In this document: piece by piece, positions 7,164 to 13,561 of the stretch | Numbering within the stretch: the first letter of the stretch is position 1 | Layout of the letters: every line of letters begins with the position of its first letter | The notes under the pieces: model-generated | Database searches by the model: none | Told to the model about the DNA's origin: nothing | Seen by the model: only the letters and a program-made list of their open reading frames with translations | Made by a program: the position numbers and the translations under genes | From: Chamaesiphon sp. | GTDB taxonomy: Bacteria > Cyanobacteriota > Cyanobacteriia > Cyanobacteriales > Chamaesiphonaceae | DNA length: 15,203 nt | Assembly: GCA_026786125.1 (NCBI GenBank) | Contig: JAJAYU010000338.1 | Location: 1 to 15,203, forward strand | Reading direction: 5' to 3'

Positions 7164-7934
7164 CTACACTGATACAGTCTCACCTGGTTGAGGCATTAGC
7201 AACTGAGTCGATAATTTTGACTGAGCTAGCAACTGGTTAAATTGATCGATCGAGCCATCTGATTTGGTCAATTGCGGTAGAATACCTTTGACATCGATTG
7301 CGCCTGTCGCTGTCGGTAGATACCATTGCGGTTGCAGGGCTTGGGCAAGTTGAAAGGCATCCTGAGCATTCATAATTACCTTCCCCAATAAGGGGAAAAT
7401 CTGCCCAACAATCGGGGCGATAATTGTGTCGATTTTACCTTGTTTACTCAGCCTGTCAATTGTCTGACGATCGGTTGCTAAATGCGGTTCGTAGTAGAGT
7501 GTTTTGTTCGTTTCGAGAGATTTGACCAAAAAGCCATTTTCTAACGTTGTCTGAATCCTTGCACCTGGAGTCGCCATAATCTCAACTTGCTGATTCAGGA
7601 GATAAGTTTCCCAGGGTGCTAACCGGATCACTCGATCGTATCCCAAACTTTCCACAATTTTGACCGCACTCGGAGCCGCAACGACTGGAATTTGCTTGGA
7701 TAATTGAGCTAAAGTCGGCTGATGACAATGATCGTCGAGACTTTGAGTAATCAGGATCAGATCGATCGAGGGTAGAGTTTCCGGTGTATAACAAGGTGGC
7801 GTAATGTGTTTCGCTTCAAACAGCCACGGCGAACCATAAAACACGATCGCATCTACCAGCCACGGATCGATTAAAATCTGAAGCCCATCAACATTCAGTA
7901 ACCAACTATTTAAACCGATAAAAGTGAGTTTCAC
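7164..7934 (-). CDS. Metallo-beta-lactamase-fold protein with degenerate metal motif
   Basis: The predicted 256-residue protein has the fold's opening pattern (VKLTFIGLNSWLLNVDG, then ILIDPWLV), familiar from the UlaG-like branch. The usual HxHxDH metal motif reads TQSLDDHCH (63-71): the first two histidines are replaced by Q and L, while D68 and H69 remain and H71 follows. Later segments EIMATPGA and LYYEPH sit where the fold's second half is expected. I take the GTG at 7934 as the start because conserved sequence begins there; a TTG at 7970 would add 12 poorly matching residues. Neither has a convincing Shine-Dalgarno. It is convergent with the small RHH gene and divergent from the SLH lipoprotein gene. 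Fold is reasonably secure; substrate and even hydrolase activity are unknown. Confidence 0.75.
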   Translation of the reverse strand: MKLTFIGLNSWLLNVDGLQILIDPWLVDAIVFYGSPWLFEAKHITPPCYTPETLPSIDLILITQSLDDHCHQPTLAQLSKQIPVVAAPSAVKIVESLGYDRVIRLAPWETYLLNQQVEIMATPGARIQTTLENGFLVKSLETNKTLYYEPHLATDRQTIDRLSKQGKIDTIIAPIVGQIFPLLGKVIMNAQDAFQLAQALQPQWYLPTATGAIDVKGILPQLTKSDGSIDQFNQLLAQSKLSTQLLMPQPGETVSV

Positions 7935-8003
7935 GCGAATAGATGAGCAATAGTAGGGATAATTTACCAACCTTGTCGATGTAGGTGGTATACCTATATC
8001 CTA

Positions 8004-8033
8004 ACTAATCCACTAATCTGCGGGTAACTAATC
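8004..8033. repeat. Three direct copies of ACTAATC in a divergent promoter region
   Basis: ACTAATC occurs at 8004-8010, 8012-8018 and 8027-8033, with starts 8 and 15 bases apart, between the divergent MBL-fold and SLH-lipoprotein genes. The neighbouring 7983-7997 contains the small inverted repeat TAGGT/ACCTA around GGTAT. A TAAAAT at 8096-8101 could be the -10 element of the plus-strand gene, but no -35 is visible. Confidence 0.4.
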
Positions 8034-8131
8034 ATCCCGACAACCGAACACAGATGGACGTATTCTCCGCTCTGTGAGAATCACGACTCCCATAGTAAAA
8101 TTATTAAGCTATCTTTATCTAACAAATAATT

Positions 8132-9343
8132 GTGTTGCCTTCCCAGACTAATTGGCTAGCTCAGATCGGGGCTGATCTTACTCATTCTGGCAAATCATTA
8201 GTGCTGAGTTGCCTAGCAGTTAGTATGCTGATCTCTGTAGCTGGATGCAATGGCGGAAAATCCCTGCAAAATAATCTCGCGCCAGATCCTAAGCTACAAG
8301 ATCCAGCAGTGGTTGGCACCAAACCTTTAGACACTTCCACTAAGTCAGCCAACGCACTCCCCGCCGACTTCCCCCTGTATGCTCAAGCTCAATTTCAATC
8401 CACTGTAGAAACAAAAGAAAGCGGCACAGTTACAACTTGGACAACTCCAGATCCGATCGAACTTGTCTACAAATTTTACCAGCAAGAACTCCCGTCCAAG
8501 CAGTGGGAAATCATCACCCAACCCAGCGACAGCAGCCCCCAATTAGTCGCCAAGCAACAGCAATCAACTATTTTGATCGCCCCTCAAACCAGCCCCGACA
8601 CGCCACAATCTGGGCTTACAACCTATACAATCAGTTTACTCCCAGCCCCAACTGCCCCAACTCCCAATTCAAACAACCCTAAACCAAGTAGCTCCATCCC
8701 CACCGCTACCGCAGATTATCTCACCGACTTAACCAAAATTGGGGTACTAACTAGTGCCGATAATGCCACCAATCGGGTTGTCACTCGCCGCGAATATGCC
8801 CGCTGGCTAGTCGCTGCACACAACAAGATTACTGGAACTAAACCCACCCAACAAATCAAATTAGCAACCACTGATACTAAACCGATTTTTCAGGATGTCC
8901 CCAGTACCAATCCTGATTTTCCGAGTATTCAGGGACTCGCTGAAGCTGGACTGATTCCCAGTCCCCTCAGTGGCGATGCCACCAGCGTGCTGTTCCGCCC
9001 TGATACGCCGCTGACGCGAGAGCAAATGATTTTGTGGAAAATCCCCCTAGATACTCGCCAACCCCTCCCAGCGGCTTCGCTAGATGCCGTAAAACAAACG
9101 TGGGGATTCCAAGATGCAGGTAAAGTCGATCCCAAAGCTTTGCGAGCTGTTTTAGCTGATTTTCAAAGTGGTGAGCAATCAAATATCCGGCGGGTATTTG
9201 GTTATACCACTTTATTTCAGCCCAAGAAAACAGTAACTTTGGGTGAGGTGGCGATCGCGATCGGGTATTTTGGGGCTAATAGCGAAGGTTTGTCTGCTCA
9301 TGATGCTATTGGTATGGATAAAGAAGTAGGTGGGCGTAATTAA
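8132..9343 (+). CDS. SLH-domain lipoprotein
   Basis: Predicted exported lipoprotein of 403 residues. A hydrophobic signal (22-38) ends in the lipobox SVAGC with cysteine 39. Residues 75-170 form a globular segment of unknown role (FPLYAQAQFQSTVETKESG and following). A Pro/Ser/Thr/Asn-rich linker covers about 171-192. The C-terminal half carries S-layer-homology-like repeats: about 194-232 (YLTDLTKIGVLTSADN, VVTRREYARWLVAAHN), 252-304 (IFQDVPSTNPDFPSIQGLAE, FRPDTPLTREQMILWKI) and a weaker third from 326. SLH repeats bind peptidoglycan-linked polymers and in cyanobacteria often tether envelope proteins. The start is a GTG at 8132 without a Shine-Dalgarno; the first in-frame ATG lies inside the signal and cannot be the start. 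The protein probably links a membrane to peptidoglycan, but its function is unknown. Confidence 0.82.
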   Translation: MLPSQTNWLAQIGADLTHSGKSLVLSCLAVSMLISVAGCNGGKSLQNNLAPDPKLQDPAVVGTKPLDTSTKSANALPADFPLYAQAQFQSTVETKESGTVTTWTTPDPIELVYKFYQQELPSKQWEIITQPSDSSPQLVAKQQQSTILIAPQTSPDTPQSGLTTYTISLLPAPTAPTPNSNNPKPSSSIPTATADYLTDLTKIGVLTSADNATNRVVTRREYARWLVAAHNKITGTKPTQQIKLATTDTKPIFQDVPSTNPDFPSIQGLAEAGLIPSPLSGDATSVLFRPDTPLTREQMILWKIPLDTRQPLPAASLDAVKQTWGFQDAGKVDPKALRAVLADFQSGEQSNIRRVFGYTTLFQPKKTVTLGEVAIAIGYFGANSEGLSAHDAIGMDKEVGGRN

Positions 9344-9361
9344 ATATAAGATATCGCGTAG

Positions 9362-9378
9362 GGTGGGCAGTGCCCACC
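9362..9378. repeat. GGTGGGC-AGT-GCCCACC hairpin after the SLH gene
   Basis: A perfect 7-bp GC-rich stem with a 3-base loop begins 18 bases after the stop at 9343. The arrangement GTAGGGTGGGCAGTGCCCACC resembles a dispersed cyanobacterial intergenic repeat. No T-run follows, so it is not a canonical intrinsic terminator, although a stem this strong could stabilise or end the transcript. Confidence 0.6.
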
Positions 9379-9491
9379 AGCTAGGTTTCAGGCATAATCT
9401 ATTTTATAAATAACTGCACCTACCTACTTAAATAATCTCAACGTATCGCTAGAGACTAGCTGGTTAGCAGAATTTAAGGAATAATGGGAGA

Positions 9492-9509
9492 TGGTTTGAA
9501 TTCAAACCA
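9492..9509. promoter_or_regulatory. Perfect 18-bp palindrome upstream of the methyltransferase gene
   Basis: TGGTTTGAATTCAAACCA is identical to its own reverse complement over all 18 bases. It ends 21 bases before the TTG start at 9531 and lies just after a possible -10 (AATAAT, 9480-9485). This position, with no spacer at the centre, fits a dimeric repressor operator better than a loop-bearing RNA hairpin. The binding protein is unknown. Confidence 0.5.
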
Positions 9510-9530
9510 AGTCGGAACTGAGGAATTACT

Positions 9531-10655
9531 TTGAGTCAATATTTTGCCACCGTCGCCAGAGGGTTAGAAGAGTTAGCAGCGCAGGAGCTGACTGAGTTAG
9601 GGGCACAGGATGTGGCTCAGGGCTTTTGCGGGGTATCATTTCAGGGCGATCGAGAGTTATTGTATCGTGTTAATCTATGGGCGCGGTTGCCGTTTCGGGT
9701 ATTGGTAAAGTTGGGTGAATTTCCCAGTAATGACGATCAGGAGTTGTATGATGGCGTGCAACAGATCGATTGGGGCGAATATCTTACGCCGGATCTGACG
9801 ATGGCGGTGACAGTGACGGGAAAGAATGAGCAATTAAATCACAGTCACTTTACAGCGGTGCAGGTAAAACGGGCGATTACCAAGCAGCAGACAGAGAAGT
9901 TTGGACAAAGATCGAATGTGGATATTCAAGATCCAAATGTGCGGATCAATGCTCACATTGATAAAGATGTCTGTATTGTCAGTCTAGATAGCTCTGGGAG
10001 CAGCTTACATCGACGTGGCTATCGATCGGCTGTCGGTGATGCGCCGCTAAAAGAGTCTCTAGCAGCGGCTTTGGTGAAGATGTCTGGTTGGACACCTGAC
10101 ATGGCATTTATCGATCCGCTGTGTGGTTCGGGGACGTTGCCCCTAGAAGCGGCGATGCAAGCCCTAAATGTCGCTCCAGGTATTTTTCGAGATGGCTTCG
10201 GCTTTGAGAACTGGCTAGACTTTGATGCGGACTTATTTGATCGACTGATCAAGACGGCTGAATCAGGCGAGAAACAAGATCTGCAAGCGACGATTATGGG
10301 GAGCGATCGCAACTTTGATATTATCGAACAGGCTCGATCGAATGCTCGTAGTTCTGGGGTAGAACGCTATGTTCAGCTTGCCGTAAAGGAATTAGATGAT
10401 GTGGAAGCTCCTTCAGATAGTGGGATTCTACTCTGCAACCCTCCCTATGGTGAGCGACTGGGCAGGGATGAGGATTTAGGTGCTTTTTATAAGCTCTTGG
10501 GCGATGTGCTCAAAAATCGGTTTAAAGGTTGGACAGCTTATGTACTGAGCGGAAATAAAGAACTAGCAAAATCGATCGGGTTGAAATCTGCTCAAAGAAC
10601 TACTGTCTACAATGGCAATTTACCTTGCCAATTAATGAAGTATGAAATGTACTAA
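9531..10655 (+). CDS. THUMP-domain RNA guanine-N2 methyltransferase (RlmL N-half-like)
   Basis: Predicted S-adenosylmethionine-dependent methyltransferase of 374 residues acting on rRNA or possibly tRNA, in the family of the m2G-forming half of RlmKL. An N-terminal ferredoxin-like plus THUMP RNA-binding region spans about 1-155 (YFATVARGLEELAAQELTEL, LLYRVNLWARLPFRVLV). LHRRGYR (159-165) follows, then the Rossmann methyltransferase with DPLCGSGTLPLEAA (195-208) as the cofactor loop and NPPYGERL (303-310) as the catalytic motif typical of amino-group methylation of bases. The RlmK C-terminal half is absent, so this is the single-function form. The TTG start at 9531 is supported by GAGGA (9520-9524) 6 bases upstream and by conserved sequence starting at once. 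The exact target base is inferred. Confidence 0.9.
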   Translation: MSQYFATVARGLEELAAQELTELGAQDVAQGFCGVSFQGDRELLYRVNLWARLPFRVLVKLGEFPSNDDQELYDGVQQIDWGEYLTPDLTMAVTVTGKNEQLNHSHFTAVQVKRAITKQQTEKFGQRSNVDIQDPNVRINAHIDKDVCIVSLDSSGSSLHRRGYRSAVGDAPLKESLAAALVKMSGWTPDMAFIDPLCGSGTLPLEAAMQALNVAPGIFRDGFGFENWLDFDADLFDRLIKTAESGEKQDLQATIMGSDRNFDIIEQARSNARSSGVERYVQLAVKELDDVEAPSDSGILLCNPPYGERLGRDEDLGAFYKLLGDVLKNRFKGWTAYVLSGNKELAKSIGLKSAQRTTVYNGNLPCQLMKYEMY

Positions 10656-10656
10656 T

Positions 10657-10771
10657 TAATTGATACTTCTCTTCTCCTATCGGAGACGCTTCGCGAACGA
10701 GACGCTACGCGAACGGCTACGTTCTGCTAAGGCAGACGCTATGCGAACAGTACAAGTAGTTGATAATTGAT
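10657..10771 (-). repeat. Heptad-flanked short palindromic repeat element, copy B
   Basis: Read on the minus strand, this starts with heptads ATCAATT and ATCAACT, continues ACTTGTACTG (the block at 10748-10771 on plus) and ends GAAGTATCAATTA (10669 down to 10657), the same borders as copy A at 4331-4495. The core has three related units, GTTCGCATAGCGTCTG, GTTCGCGTAGCGTCTC and GTTCGCGAAGCGTCTC, and a hairpin TCTGC-taag-GCAGA on plus (10723-10736). It begins one base after the methyltransferase stop codon and encodes no protein. It is shorter than copy A (115 against about 165 bases between the shared borders), so the cores differ while the ends are conserved. Confidence 0.75.
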
Positions 10772-10791
10772 AGCCCAGCCTAAAGTAGAAA

Positions 10792-11397
10792 TTACTTAGA
10801 CTGTACGCCTAACCCATTTTGTCCGGTGGTATTCACCCAAATCTGACAATTATTATTTTGGTTTGGATCTAAATATACTTGTGGATCAGTCTTTGAGTCA
10901 CAAGTATATTCAGCCAGAGCAATTTTTTGGCTGTTGCATATTTTTAGATTGTACCCATAGTCTCGTGCCGTATGACCAAATCTGTAGATCGTCCGATAGC
11001 GATCAATATAATCTAAGATACTCCAATATTGAGTATTTACTAACAAATAAATTTGCTTTTGACTACTGTTAGCGATCCAATTTGTAACTAATTTTGGCGA
11101 AAATTGCTCGCTTGTCCACCATAAGCTCGGCGTTGTCATACCTGCGGCTGAAACGGTATCTGCGGTGACAATGTTTCGATCTTTACCGATCTCATTGGAC
11201 TTCAATAACTCAAGGTTTAGATCGCAAGTAGCTGGGGTAGGTTGGATCAGACTTGATTGAGCTAATCCAGTCTCATTCGATCCAATTATTGCTAATAAGC
11301 TAGTTCCACAAACGATAGCACAGCTTTTCAATCGATCTATTGTCAGAGATTGGACTTTTATTTTTGGGCTTTGGACTTTGGGGATGATTATTGGCAT
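10792..11397 (-). CDS. Secreted protein of unknown function
   Basis: I do not recognise this 201-residue protein. It has a Sec-type signal: basic DRLK (21-24), hydrophobic CAIVCGTSLLAIIG (26-39) and a likely cleavage after GLA near 46, giving a mature protein of about 155 residues. That part contains several aromatic residues (SLWWTSEQF, LLVNTQYWSILDYIDRYRTIYRFG) and four cysteines (in ATCDLN, KICNSQ, YTCDS and NNCQIW) that could form disulfides outside the cytoplasm. The first 20 residues, ahead of the basic stretch, come from a low-complexity repeat (AAAGTCCAAAGCCC type) and look non-native; a TTG at 11331 would give a more normal signal peptide. TATAGT (11420 down to 11415, minus strand) is a possible -10. 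The HAD gene lies upstream on the same strand. Confidence 0.6.
   Translation of the reverse strand: MPIIIPKVQSPKIKVQSLTIDRLKSCAIVCGTSLLAIIGSNETGLAQSSLIQPTPATCDLNLELLKSNEIGKDRNIVTADTVSAAGMTTPSLWWTSEQFSPKLVTNWIANSSQKQIYLLVNTQYWSILDYIDRYRTIYRFGHTARDYGYNLKICNSQKIALAEYTCDSKTDPQVYLDPNQNNNCQIWVNTTGQNGLGVQSK
11345..11383. repeat. TTTGGACTTTGG low-complexity repeat
   Basis: Imperfect units GATTGGACTTTTA, TTTTTGGGC, TTTGGACTTTGGGGA overlap the predicted N-terminus of the secreted protein. A related tract, CTAAAGCCTAAAGCCTAAC, occurs at 11454-11472 before the same gene. Both look like short simple-sequence repeats of the kind scattered between cyanobacterial genes. Confidence 0.5.
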
Positions 11398-11475
11398 CGA
11401 AGTTCAAATAAATTACTATAGTCTAGCCGCTATTTCAAACATAAAACCTAACATCTAAAGCCTAAAGCCTAACTC

Positions 11476-12243
11476 TCAGCTACATACCTGAAGTGAATTG
11501 ACACCCACTAAATAGTGGGCAGCACAGAGCAAATCATCTTTGATTAGTGTTGGTTTAAACTGACTAAGTTGTCGTTTACTGCGGATGCCACAAGTTAGGG
11601 CAATAGTCGGAATCTCCATGGCGATTCCGGCGAGGAGATCGGCTTCAGTATCACCAATCATCCAACTATCAGAGTTTGCCTGCATAACTCGATGCTCATC
11701 CATTGCTTTTGCGAGGAGTTTAGTTTTTAACTGCGAGTAGTTTTGATATGCAGCTTGGCTGTTTCCCGTGCCATAGATACCACTAAACAACTGTCTGAGT
11801 CCATGTTGCTCTAGAATACGAGTAGCTTCGTCTTGATCGCGTAACGTGACCAAAATCAGTTTACATCCTTGAGCGCGGAGTAAACCCAACGCCCAAGTGA
11901 CTCCTGGCTGAATTTTATCCTGCTGGAGCAAGCTAGCAGAGTTGACAATCTCGACAACGCGCTGGAGGAAAAAATCAATCTGATCTTCAGCTAATCCAGA
12001 CTGACTAGCGATGTCTCGATCTGGAATGCGCTCTTGTTTCATCTGCCAAAACTGCGCTTTGGTTAAGACTACGATTTGAGCTTGGGCGGACGAAGCTGGT
12101 GATAGTTCGCGGTAAAATTCAGCCGTATCGGTCAAAGCTAGATGATAAGTACTGTAGTATCGATCGGATACATCAACGATCGGGCCATCAAAGTCGCAAA
12201 ATACATTAATGGGTTTGAGAAAGTTACGGGAGAAACCTGGCAT
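11476..12243 (-). CDS. HAD-superfamily phosphatase
   Basis: Predicted phosphoryl hydrolase of 255 residues with all four HAD motifs. Motif I is FCDFDGPIVD (D17 nucleophile, D19 acid/base), motif II is LVTLRD (T133), motif III lysine is in QLKTKLL (K173 or K175) and motif IV is IGDTEADLLAG (D198, D202). The helical region between motifs I and II (about 25-105) is a C1-type cap, as in phosphoglycolate phosphatase-like enzymes; small phosphorylated metabolites are likely substrates, but which one cannot be told. The frame is open to a TTG at 12333, but I choose the ATG at 12243 because the extra 30 residues show no conserved pattern and the nucleophile then lies 16 residues in, as is usual. It is divergent from ribD. 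A function related to riboflavin synthesis (dephosphorylation) is only speculation from position. Confidence 0.8.
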   Translation of the reverse strand: MPGFSRNFLKPINVFCDFDGPIVDVSDRYYSTYHLALTDTAEFYRELSPASSAQAQIVVLTKAQFWQMKQERIPDRDIASQSGLAEDQIDFFLQRVVEIVNSASLLQQDKIQPGVTWALGLLRAQGCKLILVTLRDQDEATRILEQHGLRQLFSGIYGTGNSQAAYQNYSQLKTKLLAKAMDEHRVMQANSDSWMIGDTEADLLAGIAMEIPTIALTCGIRSKRQLSQFKPTLIKDDLLCAAHYLVGVNSLQVCS

Positions 12244-12374
12244 AAGTTCTACATTACCAGAAGGATTTGTTACGCAATCTTTCTTAACAATAACAGTTTC
12301 TTGATAAGTTGTCACTGGTACTAACCCGATCAAGTCATCAGTAAAACCTATACTAGTAAATAGAAAATAGTCAA

Positions 12375-12440
12375 GTGATGAAGTGGATAGACAAATAATC
12401 GATCGCAGACATCTGATCTAGACGAGCAAACTCACATCAC
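12375..12440. repeat. Spaced dyad in the HAD-ribD divergent region
   Basis: AGTGATG (12374-12380) and CATCACT (12435-12441) are exact reverse complements about 54 bases apart, bracketing the area where both divergent promoters must lie. A further AAATA and TATTT stand just outside the arms. No FMN riboswitch is recognisable in this leader. Confidence 0.3.
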
Positions 12441-12455
12441 TATTTCTGATTTAAT

Positions 12456-13556
12456 ATGTCCAATTTAATAAAGTCTACAGAATTCGATCGGCAGATGATC
12501 CGCCGTTGTGTGGATCTTGCCAAACAAGGTTGGGGGAGAACTGCGCCCAATCCTCTAGTCGGAGCAGTAATTGTCATAGATGGTGAAATTGTCGGCGAAG
12601 GTTTTCATCCTGGGGTGGGACAACCTCATGCAGAAGTATTTGCATTGCGGCAGGCAGGAGGAAAGGCAACTGGAGCGACGATTTATGTTAGTTTGGAGCC
12701 GTGCAATCATTACGGCAGAACGCCCCCCTGTGCAGCAGCTCTAGTGGCTGCTGGTGTAGTAAAAGTGGTGGTGGGGATGGTAGATCCAAACCCGTTGGTT
12801 GCAGGTGGTGGGATCAAAACATTAGAGCAAGCGGGAATTGAGGTAATTGTAGGAGTAGAGACAGATCTGTGTGCGGAATTAAATGAGGGATTTGTGCAGC
12901 GGATCGTCCATCATCGTCCCCTGGGCATTTTGAAATATGCGATGACGCTAGATGGTAAAATCGCTACCGATAGCGGGCAGAGTAGATGGGTGAGTAGCGA
13001 ACCTTCTCGCCAATATGTTCACCACCTCCGCGCAGGCTGTGATGCCGTGATTATTGGGGGAAATACATTGCGAAGGGATAATCCACACCTAACTAGTCAT
13101 GATCCGATTGCACCCAATCCGCTACGGGTAGTCATGACTCGCAAGTTGGATCTACCGACGGAGGCGATTTTGTGGGATACCAGCGTGGTTCCAACTCTGG
13201 TAGTTACTCAAACTGGTGCAAATCCAATCATTAGGGACTTATTAATCGATCGAGGTGTGGAGGTGTTAGAGTTGGATCTACTTAGCCCGAAACTGGTGAT
13301 GCAACATTTATTTGATCGCGGTTGCTTGTCAGTACTGTGGGAATGTGGGGGCACTCTAGCGGCTAGTGCGATTGCTGATGGTGCGATTCAGAAAGTGCTA
13401 GCATTCGTCGCACCCAAAATTGTGGGGGGACTTTCTGCACCCTCGCCAGTTGGGGACATGAATATTCGATCGATGTCCGACGCGCTAGTATTAGAACGAG
13501 TAAGTTATCAACAAATCGGTACAGACTTTCTAATTCAGGGATATGTTGGTAGTTGA
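12456..13556 (+). CDS. ribD: Bifunctional riboflavin deaminase/reductase RibD
   Basis: Catalyses two successive cytoplasmic steps of riboflavin synthesis: zinc-dependent deamination of the pyrimidine from GTP cyclohydrolase II, then NADPH-dependent reduction of the ribose side chain. In 366 residues the cytidine-deaminase-like domain (about 10-150) shows PHAEVFAL (zinc ligand H58, catalytic E60) and PCNHYGRTPPC (zinc ligands C83 and C92). The reductase domain follows from about 155 with LKYAMTLDGKIAT (159-171), SRWVSS (176-181) and GGNTLRRDNPHLT (201-213). Both active sites look intact and the length is normal for the fused enzyme. The ATG at 12456 begins near the usual start (ATG and conserved MIRRCVDLAKQG 13 residues later). 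The gene stands apart from other rib genes, as is usual in cyanobacteria, and ends 5 bases from the convergent ATPase stop. Confidence 0.96.
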   Translation: MSNLIKSTEFDRQMIRRCVDLAKQGWGRTAPNPLVGAVIVIDGEIVGEGFHPGVGQPHAEVFALRQAGGKATGATIYVSLEPCNHYGRTPPCAAALVAAGVVKVVVGMVDPNPLVAGGGIKTLEQAGIEVIVGVETDLCAELNEGFVQRIVHHRPLGILKYAMTLDGKIATDSGQSRWVSSEPSRQYVHHLRAGCDAVIIGGNTLRRDNPHLTSHDPIAPNPLRVVMTRKLDLPTEAILWDTSVVPTLVVTQTGANPIIRDLLIDRGVEVLELDLLSPKLVMQHLFDRGCLSVLWECGGTLAASAIADGAIQKVLAFVAPKIVGGLSAPSPVGDMNIRSMSDALVLERVSYQQIGTDFLIQGYVGS

Positions 13557-13561
13557 TAGTG

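Noticed and set aside
7164..7170. Toxin-antitoxin pair formed by the RHH protein and the MBL-fold gene
   Set aside because: The two genes are convergent, the MBL-fold protein is not a known toxin family, and no operon-like overlap exists.
10863..11072. 69-codon plus-strand frame opposite the secreted protein
   Set aside because: No start context or motif, and the minus-strand frame with a signal peptide explains the coding potential better.
12441..12455. FMN riboswitch expected upstream of ribD
   Set aside because: The leader is short and lacks the conserved RFN core elements; cyanobacterial ribD genes commonly stand without one.
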